From positions 132,325,282-132,389,281 of the forward strand of contig CP136062.1 in NCBI GenBank assembly GCA_032622095.1: a stretch of DNA of 64,000 nucleotides, in the 5' to 3' direction. Shown here in pieces: positions 42,599-54,564 of this stretch. Below the pieces are notes generated by a model that was not told the origin of the DNA, ran no database searches, and saw nothing but the letters and a program-made list of their open reading frames with translations. Both the position numbers and the translations under genes were made by a program. Within the stretch, counting starts at the first letter, position 1. Each line of letters begins with the position of its first letter. This stretch comes from Siphonodentalium dalli. Lineage: Eukaryota > Mollusca > Scaphopoda > Gadilida > Siphonodentaliidae.

Positions 42599-44270
42599 GA
42601 TCCAGTAAATAATTTCAATGCAGGAACACCAATTTATCTACATGTACTTTCGCCATAGAGGTCTATAAATTATAATCTAGAAGTGTAAGATATTGCAATT
42701 GGCAGATCGTCTTCTACCAAAGTTGTCAAGCTGTCAAACCCTCTTAACTTCAAAAGCAATAGAAATTTATTGTGATTGTAAAAAAATACAATGGAGTCTA
42801 TGAATAAATAATCCGCAGATCTATGCTGTATGACCATGTACCCATTCAAATGATAAGAACTTAATTATGATTGCGTAACAAATGGAAATTTTAGAATATA
42901 CAGTCGCAAAAACAGTGAATAACACACCGGTAACCTATCCTAAATTATGGTAGAACCTGTACAAAAATATAAAGTGGAATGTATTTTATGACATAAAACA
43001 TAGAGACAATCGCCAAGTACAATTAAACTGACTGACGATTTTTGTTAACCTAACTGCAAAGTAACTAGCTTAACTCCAAAGAGATATTCTAGTGATGTCG
43101 CCACCATGTCGGTTCCGGTATGCACTTTCGTTCAGCGTATTCATGCAAAGATATCAAATGAAGTTGTCCTCTAAAATTCCTTATTTATATCCCAACAAGA
43201 TGGAGAGAAGTTTTATACATCTCTACTTTTATACACAAGATGTGTGTCCTGGGGTATGGTAGCAGGGGAAATTTGGGCTGGGGGAATGGGACCCTAAAAA
43301 CTAAAATCAACTGGCGGTTCAACAGGGGAAAACTTGGCCAGGGGAACGGGGCCATTGAGGGGATCCCATGCTGGTATAACGGAAACCCTGCATAATCATC
43401 AATGTAGATTAATTGGTTATACATGGCGCTGCATGGCTTGGACGTGGAAACAGTGCTTTAATTACCATATTAGGTAATATATTAAAAAAAATATTAACCC
43501 ACTATCCGACCCAAGCCCTAAAATGTGGGTCAAGAGAGGGGAAACACAAAATCTTTTAATGATGACCTGAGGCCTAACTCGCGTTTTGTTACATAATAAT
43601 CACTCAATTTAAAACAACTTACCTTACTTGACTCTGAGATTGATAACAAATTTCGTCCACAAAATTACCAACAGAGTGATGCGCTTGTCTTCGTCCAGAG
43701 CAGGAATTGGTCTACTACAATTGTTGGGAACCTCTGATAAATAGTGGCTAATGCACAGTATATTCTTAACCCTTTGGCAGGTCGAAGGGCATGTCATCAT
43801 ACGGTTTGCAGGTGGAATGACATTTATGTCGTTTACGGTAGATTTAGGGTACTATTATGTTACCATGTCCGTAACTTTGAAAAATCAACTTCTTTTTAAA
43901 AAGGAAACTTATGGGTATAATGTAGATGGATATTATTTTTAGTATTTCCATTAATTTGTGCTTTTAATTATATTTTTGATATGATGTATTTGTCGCAAAA
44001 GGCAATTGGTACAATATTACTCCATTTCTTTAGAAAAATATATTCAATCATGGATATGATGTCATATATGATGTACTAGTACTCACCCGCCAAAGCCAAT
44101 GGTTAAATGTGCCTTAGCTCAGAAATACATAAATGTAAATTTCTTGTGGAAGTATAGGGTAATATCAAGATAGTGTGAATTATTTGGTAACTGGCTGTGG
44201 ACAATGCATGATCTGCTACCTTCTCTTAACAAAGGAGACATCATTTATGATTTTTTTTATTACACTTAAT
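42599..44270. other. Non-coding stretch
   Basis: AT-rich. Two adjacent diverged ~65 bp copies with 'CAGGGGAAA-TTGG-C-GGGGAA-GGG-CC' lie at about 43262-43360. Otherwise nothing recognised. Confidence 0.45.
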
Positions 44271-44271
44271 A

Positions 44272-44950
44272 CTCTAAATCTCTAATTTCCCACCCAGAAC
44301 ACCCTCCAAAGGCGAGTGTGCGGGTGTTCTGGAGGATTGGTTGCCCGAATCTCCGAGAACTGCACGCTGCCACCCAAAGTCTGCTGATGCAGGACCAGGG
44401 GGGGCCGAACTGGTCCTGCCCGATGTAAGACTGGTACGTTTGCTCAAATTGTTTAACCATGGACCAACGGGCCCTCATCCAACAATGACAATAGCGCATA
44501 TTGCCGCATTTATTTCTTGAGCAACCCGCACGGTGTGTGGCCATCAAAGTCGAATCTCGTCGACTATAAGCAAGAGAAGACATGCTGTTAGTTATTAGCA
44601 AGCGTAATACACAAAACATTTTGTTAGTTAATGCAAAATAATGTTAATAAGGTAAATTATGTTCATTATGTGGCCACGTGGTCTTACCTGCTAGAAATTA
44701 AACTGCAGGTAAGATACTGTCACTTCTCGGCGAAGAGGACGATGAGAACCAATTTCTCCTGTGCAAGAACAGTTTTCGCGGTGCCCTTGCTTACGGTGAG
44801 GAGAATGTTTTATACGTGTACGGAAAGTCCTCCGAAAGTAGAGCAGGCCTGGACATATCCCGAGGGAGAATGATTCCAGGGGGACAAGACCCACTCTCGT
44901 AATGGAGTGGGCCATGGACCGTGGGGAAGAGTCAGAAGTCTCAGTCCTTC
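44272..44950. other. GC-richer block with possible exons
   Basis: The base composition jumps here. On the plus strand 44706-44892 reads KILSLLGEEDDENQFLLCKN, SFRGALAYGEENVLYVYGKS and ISRGRMIPGGQDPLS before a stop, preceded by CTGCAG that could be an acceptor. 44280-44518 also has an open plus frame (LPDVRLVRLLKLFNHGP). On the minus strand 44266-44619 is open but rich in Cys/Trp. No family was recognised and no splice pattern is convincing. Confidence 0.3.
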
Positions 44951-45414
44951 CCAGATGACAGGAGCAATTGTACTCGCACCCGTATGCACTTGTAATTCTC
45001 TAATTCACGAGCATTAAACTTTGCCCTCTCCCTCTTGACAAAATGTGCATGGTTACAGTAACCGTTGATTCAATATTAAACTGTTGGAGGTATATTTAAA
45101 AACCGGTCCCATCGCAGTTAAAGTATGGGAATGTGATAGTGCAACTAAACATGCATGTATCGAGGTCTATCCCTCAAAGACATTTAATTTGAGAGAAACA
45201 CAACGAACGATTATATTACGGATGCAATTACATCCGTCTTCTGGATTGTGAGAGAAAATGAGAGCTTGAGCTGCATTTTCATCTTGGAAGAACTGAAGGC
45301 TGGTGCGCTGTCAGCGACACATGACGAGTCTTCCCCACCCTAAGGCTCAGGTGCTGAGGCGTGCGCCCATGAAGATTGGTTTTCCGAATCAACGATAGTA
45401 GCACCCCGCCAGTC
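44951..45414. other. Non-coding stretch
   Basis: No gene or repeat recognised. Confidence 0.45.
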
Positions 45415-46145
45415 ACTGGTACTGGGCAGTGGTCATACACGATATAGAGGCTTCTTGCGAAACGGCGCTGTATATGTGTGATGATACAAAAGCTGTCATT
45501 TGTGTTAGTCATTTAGGTATTCTATTCACCAGATAATCATATGGATATTTAGTAATAGAAGGAGAAGAGATTATTTTGGACTCTTCTGAAATTGGCACTG
45601 GCAGGTCTGCGGAATGCAAAATATGCGCAAGCCATAACATACTAGTATGTGTCGGCTGTCTGGTTGTCCTTAGGTACCCATAAGTTACACAAACAGTTAT
45701 AATCAGTATCGCGAGAACCTCACACGACCTTGGCGCAACCTAGATTTCGCAACCGTCATGTGAACCGAACCGTCGTGTGCCTCCAATACGCAGGCCTGCA
45801 GTGGTCGTGCGCAATATAAATATAAATGCTGTGCATGTAAACGCACTAAATTTGTGTGACAATACAAATGCTGTCCTTTCTGTTATTTGCCCGATAATCA
45901 ATTGGATATGAGGCAATAGAAGGAAAAGAGCCATGTGTTGGTCTCTGATGGAAATTATAGTGGCAGCAGCCCTGCGCAATATAAATGCATTGCCTGTAAC
46001 TGTGCTTAATACGTGAGTGAAGGCTATTTGACATTTGATCTTTTCTATATGTGGAAATAGAAGGTAGAGAGCCAAGTGATGGACTCTGTTGGAAAGGCTA
46101 TTGGCAGTGCATCGGGGCACATGACAATATAAATGCATAGTAGTT
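45415..46145. repeat. Diverged ~170 bp tandem repeat, three to four units
   Basis: The units share 'CAATATAAATGC', 'TGTGTGACAATACAAATGCTGT', 'GATAATCANNTGGATAT' and 'GGAAATAGAAGGNNAGAG' boxes (quoted with gaps). They start near 45460 (most diverged), 45800, 45975 and 46130. The minus-strand open frame 45740-46138 runs through it and is not a gene. Confidence 0.6.
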
Positions 46146-48250
46146 CACCTTGACTATTCACGGATTGAAAGCGCAGAAGTATGTCGGCATCAGTGAAAAT
46201 TGACGCACGCCATATTGATATAGTCAGTTTGTATGTCATTGAGCCTTTGAGGCACTGACACCCTTGTACTAGTATGGAACAATTATGGCTCGCCATACAT
46301 GTTTTTAAGCTCACCATTTTGTATCATGTTAATTCATAATTTGAATGTATCGAAAACACTAATGTCTGAGGATAACAGTTCAGATGTTGTCTATTTGTTA
46401 CAGTGAACACATGGAAATGTGAAACATCAAAATCATCAAAAGTATAAACATTGATTGACTGAAAATTTATTGAGACACTGGCTAGCCAATGAATCATTTC
46501 AACACTGCGACCATGCTAGGTCACACGGGTATGGTGACTTGCCACAAGTAGGCCAGCCAAAGGCTCTCATCCAAAATATCTCCAAAGAGTTCTGACCACG
46601 GACGGAAGTATCCTTGGATATTTAAGCAAACTATAGCTGAAGGTTCAGGCTACTGCACTTGCATATCTGTGTAGTCATGGAACAGGGAAGCCCATTCAGC
46701 AAAATACATTGAGTGATTGCAAAGAAACAGACACAATTGTCGCCGAAATAGCGACAGAGTACCGGTATGAATTGATGGAGATCGCCATTCGACAATGGGA
46801 ACTCAGGCTTCAAGATTCGACGAGAATCACCGAATCGATTCCCGTAATTATTCTCACAAAACTTTACAATTTGCAGTGCTTTATGGCTAACATGATTCAG
46901 CATTTGATTCTCGTAAAATTAAATGTATTTTGAGCCCTGGAACTTGAAATGAAAATCCTTGGTGCCCAATCTTGTGTCAGATAATCCTAGTCCCCAATCA
47001 AACCATTTGCACGATTCGGAGCAACCGGACACTGTCAGTAATACTGGACAGGCATGTAAAGAACGAGACTATTCAAGAGACACAGCATTATTTGAACACA
47101 GGCCATATAATACTATATGTTATAACAAACATAATCTCATTGTTTCTAACAATTGTTCCTATGATACAATGAGGGAAAGAAAATGGAATCGCAAGAACAG
47201 GGTCAAAATTTCAAATAAATATATTGAACTTTGAAGTCGATGTAACGTTCGCGACGTTCCAAGTATCCAAATACGAGCCCTCATGTTAATAGTAATACAT
47301 TCGGGCTAGCTAAGATTTGCAAATATTAATCGGTAAGCACAATTTATTATAACGACATGTTGTATATGTACAATGATGTTCTGTGATAATCATTATCCAA
47401 ATGTCGCTCAACTTCAACTTACAATTAGTTGAGGCAAAAGAAATTTCATTGGATTACAAGTTCTATCTTGTTTATGAATACATGTAAATTATCGTCAAAG
47501 GAGACATTTCTGTCCTGGCCAACTTTCTGCGCACGAACAGAGCTGTTGCATATACGATGAGGTAGTGGACATGAAATGAACGTAGCGAGAAGTCGGCTTC
47601 ATGAAATAGAGTTAGCACGAAATTAGGAGACTTCGCATACCGTACCACGTGGACTCCGAAATCGGACAATTCATGCCACCGTATATGTTGCACAATAATG
47701 CAATATAGGTTTGCTACAAGTAAACGATGTGCGTCTGTTGTCATTGTCAAAATGGCCATCAATGGCGAAGTTCTCAACGTAATTTTGTCGATTCCAATCC
47801 CAAAATTTTCAAGATAAAATGTGTCGTTAAAAAACACGGAATTTTTTATAAATTGCGTTGCGCATACTATGAAACGAAGAGTTTCTGCGCGTACTTAAAA
47901 ATATTAAACAACCGGGTAAGCAACGGATAAATTGCAAGTTTGTTATCAACAATAAATATTGAGTTGATAAACTCGCAATAGAGAAATACTTCCTTTAGTT
48001 AAAACCACGTCTGATAGGTCCAAGGAGAGAAATAAAACTGGCTAGATGAATTGTTAGAGCGCGGGATTTGCACGGGACGCATTCATGCGTGGGCTAATCC
48101 GATTGCTGATTGACCGGAGTAGGCAATAAACGGACAATAAATTTTAACCCTCCTGATAACACAAGGCTGAGGATTATAATCCATATAGTTGAAGGGCTTC
48201 TCCTTGGCAGAAAAATAAGTTTCGCCTAGTTTCTTGGCATGTTACACGTA
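46146..48250. other. Mostly non-coding stretch
   Basis: One plus-strand frame (46709-46933, VAEIATEYRYELMEIAIRQW) looks mildly protein-like. A minus-strand frame of 121 codons (47472-47837) has no recognisable feature. Neither is supported by splice sites or a known family. Confidence 0.4.
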
Positions 48251-48299
48251 TTGTTCACAACCGATTCACTACATTTATTGTTTTCAGGTATTGCGCAAA

Positions 48300-49302
48300 G
48301 GAGTTCTATTAATTTGGGTCTCTCGAAGAATCGGGGATCGACAGTGCAGTGTGGGCAGATTCTACAGAATGGATGGAAGTATTTCTTCTGAAGTCTAAAG
48401 CCGACACGACGATAAAAAAGTATTTCTGTTATTTTCAAAAATGGGCTTTTTTTGCTCGTTCGCTAGCAAAACTGGCTGTTCCGGCTGAGCCTATGCAAAA
48501 AGTTTGTATATTTCTGAGCTGCTTCGGAAGGGAGCTAGCTATGGTGTTGTTTCTTCTACGGTTTATGGCATACGATGGGTGCATCAAATTAAAGGTCTTG
48601 CAGATCCAACCAGTAACGGTTTCATAGTTAGTTTATTGGAATCGGCGAAGAGAAATGCGAAAGCAAAAGTTGTTAAAAAAGAGCCAATTTCTGCAGATAT
48701 GTTAATTAGATTGTGCGGGCATTATTCTCATCTGTTGCATTCTAATCTCACGGTTGTGAGGGATCTCGCAATGTGTTCGCTGGCGTTCGCGGGTTTCTTG
48801 AGATTTGACGAGTTGGTGTCTTTAAAAGCATCAGACGTTGTTTTCCATGACAGTTTTCTCTCTCTTCAAATTCGGAGCAGTAAGACGGATCAATATCGGG
48901 ATGGTAATGAAGTTCTTATCGCCAAAGGAAATTCAGTTGCGTGTCCGTACGTTATGCTTAAGCAATATTATCATTTGGCGGCGATTGATGGAAAATCGGA
49001 AACGTTCATATTCAAGCGCTGTATGTATCAAAAGGCGTTTATCGCATGAGGGCATCTGAAAAGAAGCTTAGTTACACTCGAGCAAGGGAATCTCTTCTCG
49101 GCAGATTTCGCGAAGTTTTTGGGGATATCAACATCGGTCTTCATTAAGATCGGGCGGAGCTACGGCCACATGCCAAGCTAACATACCGGACCGATGTTGG
49201 AAACAGCACGGCCGTTGGAAATCGGAAACGGCAAAGGACGGTTATGCTAAGGAATCTCTAGCAGCTAGGCTAGCAGTTTCGCAGCAGCTTGGATTGTAAA
49301 TA
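48300..49302 (+). pseudogene. Tyrosine recombinase pseudogene (YR element remnant)
   Basis: The core-binding part reads FLLKSKADTTIKKYFCYFQKW and PAEPMQKVCIFLS (48349-48627). After a frame change IRWVHQIKGLADPTSNGF and LLESAKRNAKAKVVKKEPIS follow. The catalytic domain has FAGFLRFDELVSLKASDV (first Arg), IRSSKTDQYRDG (Lys), CPYVMLKQYYHLAAI and, after two more frame changes, KKLSYTRARESLLG, LRSGGATATC (HxxR with His in the previous frame), QHGRWKSETAKDGYAKES with the Tyr, and a stop at about 49298-49300. The ending resembles recombinases of DIRS/Ngaro or Crypton type. No reverse transcriptase is near, so it is a Crypton-like or a truncated element. Confidence 0.8.
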
Positions 49303-50160
49303 ACTTTGGGCTCGTTGATATGGTTCTGAACCGTACATGTAAAGCATTAACTGGTGTTGACAGTTCAATTAAGACCTTGTTTATTATTATTATTGAGCGC
49401 TTTTCATGGGAAATTCTAAAGAAATAATGGTGCTTCTAAATCTGGTCTCCAGTTTGTCCCATGCTTTTTATTTCTGTGCGGCAAGCAGCGATGGGCCTGC
49501 AGCAAAATTGAGTTTTTGTTTGTTCCATAAAGGAGGGTAGACTTTAAGATTTTCTGCGTTACATCGTATAGTCTAAACGCCTTGAAGGAAAAGCAAAAGC
49601 GGAAGGTGGTTATCCGCAAAGTAGCTGTAGGAAGCCGGTTAATATTGAATACGCGCTCAGTCTGAGCGTTGGCGGGTCAAGCGAGTTGAGCATGCGGGAC
49701 GCATGAGTTCTGAATTGACGAGGTCAAGTGATTGTGTATTGTTAGTCATTCTGGCTGTCGCTGACCACCGCGTCACATCTATCTAAAACATTTTATTCAT
49801 TTTTCGTATTTCATTGAAATGTTCTGCTAAAATTTATAACATGTTGTTATTTCGGTAAACACAAGCCGGATGAGGGTCGGCATCCACCCAGGGTCAACTT
49901 AGCAAAAGCGCCGCACCGCAGATTTCCAGAGTGAATTTTTAAGCATCTTTTTATCTCTGGTTGTTTCTGCCTGGCTAGTTGTCCTAATTTACTGGGCGAG
50001 AAAGCTTGTGTAATTTGCTGTGAAAATTTCAACAACAAAAAAATCAAAAAAAATAAACGATTCGTCGTTCTGTGCGGCAAGCAGCGACGAGCCTGCAGCA
50101 AAAATGAGTTTTGTTTGTTCCATAAAGGAGGGTAGACATAATAAATCTAATTTTTTTTTT
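49303..50160. repeat. Direct repeats (~78 bp) flanking ~520 bp, after the recombinase
   Basis: 49471-49545 and 50067-50145 share CTGTGCGGCAAGCAGCGA, GCCTGCAGCAAAA and TTTGTTTGTTCCATAAAGGA plus GGGTAGAC. They lie 170 bp and 765 bp beyond the recombinase stop. Split direct repeats would be expected downstream of an Ngaro-like recombinase. An upstream partner was not found. The sequence between is non-coding. Confidence 0.6.
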
Positions 50161-50430
50161 TTTTTTTTTAAGAGTGAATATTTTTTAGAAAAAGGGCCAT
50201 AACTCAGTTAAAAATAATCGGATCAAACCAATATTCGAACTTGATCTGTATTTTGGGCTGAGAAATTCATACACAAAATTTGGTTCCATTCAAATAGAAA
50301 ATGTTTGAGTTATCGCACCATGCGTAAAGTGTCTACGGACAGATGACGGACGGACTAACAACGAGTGGTCAATCCGGACACCGACACTACGTTTACCATA
50401 CTATGGTATGGGTAAACATAAAAATTGGAG
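50160..50430. mobile_element. Short copy of the molluscan-type composite repeat
   Basis: It has AAAGGGCCATAACTCAGTT, GAACTTGATCTGTATTTTGG, the GACGGACGGAC tract and the terminal ACCATACTATGGTATGGGTA, as at 10240-10452, but no tandem core. It starts after a T-run at 50152-50169. Confidence 0.8.
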
Positions 50431-50466
50431 ATGTTACAGGATGTTATCAATATATTTGGTACTTAC

Positions 50467-50657
50467 CCATTAATCGATGTATTAGTCATGAACAAGCTCA
50501 GCACAGATTTTGCAGCTTTATGGTAGAGTTGTGTGAAGAACCAATCTGACTTCTCTTGACTAGCTGTAAGGAATTCTTCTGTCCCTTCATCCTGGTGGCT
50601 CTGAATAAACTTTGCACAAACCTCTTCATCGAACTTTGCCAGATCAACGGAGTACCA
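50467..50657 (-). CDS. Internal exon of a probable host gene, 191 bp
   Basis: On the minus strand a pyrimidine-rich acceptor (CTATTCCTTCTTACAG) precedes the exon at 50657 and a consensus donor GTAAGT follows at 50466-50461. It encodes WYSVDLAKFDEEVCAKFIQS, HQDEGTEEFLTASQEKSDWF and FTQLYHKAAKSVLSLF, ending MTNTSING. The frame is fully open, charged and helical, and looks selected. The repeat copy at 50160-50430 lies just inside the following intron. The signal-peptide exon at 52067-52258 is the best upstream partner (phase 0 to phase 0). The protein family was not recognised. Confidence 0.6.
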
Positions 50658-50726
50658 CTGTAAGAAGGAATAGTTTAACCCTTTCATGATGGGAGCTTCC
50701 CTGATGAAGGATTAAAGATCCTGTGC

Positions 50727-50876
50727 CAGTGCATTTTCTTATATATGCGAGTCTCCCATAGGGAGCCTCACATATATAAGAGAATGCACTGGCTTACAAA
50801 GGTCAAGGTATATAATGTTAGGCCAATGTATTCTCTTATATATGCTAGTCTCCCATATATAAGAGAATGCATTGAC
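50727..50876. repeat. Two successive hairpins sharing one sequence
   Basis: First: CAGTGCATTTTCTTATATATG pairs with its near complement ending GAATGCACTGG (about 50730-50793; motif quoted from the first arm). Second: CAATGTATTCTCTTATATATG pairs with the part ending GAATGCATTG (about 50823-50873). Both have CTAGTCTCCCAT-like loops, so one was copied from the other. They are probably tiny MITEs or an RNA-structure-prone intron segment. Confidence 0.75.
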
Positions 50877-50935
50877 CCAGGGTTTTCTCAAAATTTCAGG
50901 AAGCTCCAGTCAAGGAAGGGTTAAAGTGGGGCCCT

Positions 50936-51352
50936 GTGAACCGATCAAGGTTCGATTCACTTTGCAACCACTGAATTTATTCGATCCTATTCAAAACCTT
51001 TGACCGGGATTCTGGTTGTATTGAACCTTTGATTTGGTCCTGAAAATGAGCCAAACAAACACCACCGGGTGATCATAAATCACTCAATGCAGACATACAC
51101 TGAACACATATATAAAATGGTTGGTTATATATATTTTTAAATGACATCACCGTTGTTTTTCCGTAGTACTCGCTCAGGTTTCATGTTGGAAATATTCTTG
51201 TAAACAATAAGTTAATTTCACTATTTTCTAATTGTCCACTATCACAATAACTCGGTTCGTAATCGATTTTGGGATTTAGTTTGATTTGAAACAAAGATAT
51301 TGATTCGGTTTCAAGATTCGGATCCACTGAAATCTATGATTCCCAGGGCCCC
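50936..51352. mobile_element. Candidate hAT-type MITE, ~417 bp
   Basis: Left end TGGGGCCCTG and right end CAGGGCCCCA are perfect 10 bp inverted repeats. Similarity continues inward around AACCGATC/CACTGAAT-type motifs. The flanks GGTTAAAG and GTTCGAAG are alike but not identical, so an 8 bp duplication is only suggestive. It lies in the intron of the minus-strand gene. Confidence 0.45.
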
Positions 51353-52066
51353 AGTTCGAAGTGACTTAGTTTTGATGCATATTCTCAATTTCAATACCAT
51401 TTTGGATAACAATACATAACAGTTAACTAGGGCAATAACAAAATAACAATACTATGTATCACAATACAATTCACTATACATGACTTTTCATATGATACTT
51501 CATGATACACTCAATCAGCCAGGCCTTCAATTGTGAGGTGCACAATATAATTTGCATGCCTGGAATTGAAAAGTATGAACATGCATAGTAATGCAGGAAA
51601 TTCAAAGTGAATAGTTACAGCCCTATCATAAAACACTAGGTTTTGTTTGCATAATCATTCTTTCCCATGTACAATATATATGCCAATGCTATAAACACCA
51701 TTGGAATTTCATCATGTGGAGTCTATAAAGGATGAGGCTCAGATCAGGCTCTGCTATTCAGTACATCATGTAAATTTATTCTTCGCTGCTACACATCCAT
51801 ACAAATATGTTACATGTATGTTGCAATTAATGCTACGTATGGACATTTTGTTTTTTAAAAATCGAAATAAAAGATCCAATATGCAGAAAAAATTATCTTT
51901 GTTCGTACCTTATACTGACAAAAAAAAGTTTTATTTTGTTCAATTTGGAAACATTCGCCTGGCCACCAGTGTATTTTTTGGCCCCATGTTAGGGGAAACA
52001 CAATTTAGTTTATTTAGCCTTAGTACATGCATTTTGCCAGATCATAGGTCTGAAAGTTAGACTGAC
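51353..52066. other. Probable intron, non-coding
   Basis: AT-rich. No exon with acceptable splice sites was seen on the minus strand. A plus-strand frame (51701-52060) is not supported. Confidence 0.45.
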
Positions 52067-52258
52067 CGATTCATGTTGATTGTTTTCATGCTTGCGATCC
52101 TCCAATAGTCTGTTGTAAAAAGTCCGCACCAAGGGACTCCTGATGTATAGTCCATTGTTGGCACTCATCTCTGCTGGTTCACCATAACCGTATACACTGG
52201 CAGACACCAATACCAGGATAGTAATTATCAGGTTTGTTGATAACCTGGCTCCATTCAT
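52067..52258 (-). CDS. First coding exon of a probable secreted or membrane protein
   Basis: The minus-strand frame starts MNGARLSTNL at 52258 and has a textbook signal peptide: basic n-region, hydrophobic core IITILVLVSASVYG, likely cleavage before YGEPAEM. Then follow SANNGLYIRSPLVRTFYNRL and EDRKHENNQHES, where an acceptable donor GTCAGT (52066-52061) ends the exon after 64 complete codons. Translation of the next 18 codons into the intron looks random. It pairs in phase with the exon at 50467-50657. The family is unknown. Product location would be the ER or outside the cell. Confidence 0.55.
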
Positions 52259-52310
52259 AAACTGAGATTATCTTTGATAACCTGGCTCCATTCATTAACA
52301 GAGATTGTCT
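52237..52310. repeat. Short tandem duplication over the start of the gene
   Basis: GATAACCTGGCTCCATTCAT followed by AANNGAGATTNTCTTTG occurs twice, 37 bp apart, covering the start codon region of the minus-strand gene. The upstream copy (minus-strand sense) also reads MNEWSQ-like but is out of the signal-peptide frame. Confidence 0.7.
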
Positions 52311-52377
52311 TTGCATCAGAAATCCTGAAAATAAAAATAAATTGAGGATAATCAGGATACATATATTCTGAAAATAA

Positions 52378-52460
52378 TAATAATAATAATAATATTTGTA
52401 TAGCGCTTATCCCCAATAAGCGGGCTCTTAAGCGCTTGACATAAACATAAACATAAACAA
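52378..52460. repeat. (AAT)n tract with TATAGCGCTTA-type tail
   Basis: AATAATAATAATAATAATAAT leads into TTTGTATAGCGCTTATCC and CTTAAGCGCTTGAC. Such ends are seen in many invertebrate SINE/LINE-like repeats. The body is not recognisable. Confidence 0.4.
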
Positions 52461-53500
52461 GGTCCTCAGCCATTTACAACGTGGTCGCAAGGCCCATGCT
52501 AACCAAGCAAGCATATCTTTGTTGAATGTCCTAAAAATGAGTAACATGGCACATATGACCCATTTTGAAAAAATCACCTACTAACACTATCACTAATTAG
52601 TCAAATATATAGTGTCATGTCCAGGATGACACATGTCCAAAGAATGTTCGATCCCTCTCCGTAATGCTCGCTAGCCAGGCATATTACTCTTATGTCGGCC
52701 ATGACCTCACGACACACATCAGGACGTCACAAGCTACATGGTCGCGCAAAACACCAGACATTAATGAGTTGATGTCCAGACAGCTGAGACTCGTATTACA
52801 CGGGCAGGCTAAACGATCCATCTGCCAACAACTTCGTGTTTTATTATAAAATATATACATGCCCTGCATGGAAAATAAAAGTGGGCAATAGTACTGCCCA
52901 TTAGAAGCCTATTTTATGTAACTTGAAACTCGGGAAAATGAGTTGAGATCAAGTTTTTTTCTTCTCGCAGAGACAGTGACGTGCGAACATATTTCTGGAA
53001 ACTTTCTTCGAAGTTCAAAACATTTCCGAAATACGCAGGTGCATATAAACCATGTCCGGCCAAACAGTCCAGTACTAGTACATAGTTCTATTGAGACACA
53101 ATTGTACTGAAAATGTGTATGTGGAAACATGGATTATTAAAATGCCTTATTAATTAACTGGGAAACCAAGTTTTCTCATTCTCAACGCAGTAGACATTTT
53201 TATGATAAGTTCCAGAAGACTGTAGATCAGTCGCTAAGGGCATGTTAACATTGACACATTATTAATCAAAGACTAGGCAATGATCGCGTGGCTTTTATTT
53301 ATTTGTGTCAGCATGTGAAATTGACTTGGATGTTTTTTGCCGCTGACATGCAATGGCATACACAAATCATTCTAGTCAAACTAGTAATTTAACCCAATTG
53401 GTATATAATATATAGCATCATCGCAACCAATCGTCTTCACACCCTTCATGTGAGCGATGTCTATATTGTTCTATAAATATGTCATGATGGGCGCAAGTAT
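52461..53500. other. Non-coding stretch
   Basis: No gene or repeat boundary recognised. The short frame at 52664-52849 has no identifiable feature. Confidence 0.45.
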
Positions 53501-53507
53501 AGGCAGC

Positions 53508-54230
53508 CGGATAACCGGTTACCGTTTCGGTTATGCGAGTCAACCGGTTGGAGGAGGCCACAACCGGATAACCGTAATATTGATAATGATCGTACTATCA
53601 TCGTAGTACTCCGTGTAAATGTTGCTGAAATCATTTACGGAAGTTTAAGTAACGAGAGTAAGTAATAAGAAGCCGCTTAGAAGCGATTTGGACAGTTGAT
53701 TGTGTATTCATATACCACACAACACATGCCTGTTAGATCACCGGCGGCTTATCTAGACATGAAACCAACAACTCTGTGAATCACTTGCTACACATTCAAT
53801 GCCAATTTCCTTTGGCGGCATTACATGACGTTCCGGATGCACGCGCACCGCGGCATACATCAAAGCAATCGAGTCTAGATTTTACTATGTCATCAATAGT
53901 ATGTCTGTTTTCTTTAAACTGCCCCCCCCCCCTTTGTCATTACCATTAGTTCGTCTCCAAGCGATGACAGAAGACCTACAAAAACGGAAATCGAACGTTT
54001 GGGGACATTTAGTTATAATTAAAGATGACGAAAAAAGAAAAAAAGCAGAAGAAATTGGCGGTATGCAAGGCCTGTCGAACGCGATTCGTTTATTCTCGAT
54101 CAACATCCAATATGAAGTCGCACATCCAGAAAAAAACACAGGCCTACTGGGAATGGGAAATCAGAGTATATCTAGTGATGTGTTCGATAACTTTATTTCC
54201 TAAACACTGGCTGGGGCTTGCGTAATGAAT
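53508..54230 (+). pseudogene. hAT fragment with degraded BED zinc finger
   Basis: Subterminal motifs CCGGATAACCGGTTACCG and CGGTTATGCGAGTCAACCGG resemble the left part of the 22.6 kb hAT. The frames 53901-54203 and 54025-54225 give KRKSNVWGHL, then VCKACRTRFVYSRSTSNMKS and HIQKKT. That is a BED finger with the last His lost and a frame change inside. The transposase body is absent. The element continues in the duplicated segment to a right end near 56004. Confidence 0.65.
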
Positions 54231-54249
54231 CACAACGATTTAATTTTGT

Positions 54250-54525
54250 TTGAATTTGTTTATTAAATAATTGAAGTAACATCGTGTAGCCACTGTGATT
54301 AATACATACCTGCCTATACCCAAACACTAGTAAACATTACTAAACAACAGTATACCTACCTTCAGTACCTTGTTTGGGCTAATCGTGCCCGGGATATACA
54401 CAAGGGAGGAACTATATTTCATCGCTGAAGGTTTTGCAAGCAAGCGTTGTTTATGCGGTGCGGAACTCCTGTAAACATCGATATATTAGCGCACCACTAA
54501 TCTATACTATATATTTTGAGACTTC

Positions 54526-54564
<39 letters not shown>

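Noticed and set aside
45740-46138. 132-codon minus-strand frame
   Set aside because: It lies inside the ~170 bp tandem repeat and consists of repeated units translated by chance.
47472-47837. 121-codon minus-strand frame
   Set aside because: No motif, no splice sites, and random-looking composition.
49640-49740. Possible tRNA or tRNA-derived SINE
   Set aside because: There are short inverted repeats (GCGCTCAGTCTGAGCG) and GC-rich blocks but no convincing A and B boxes or cloverleaf.
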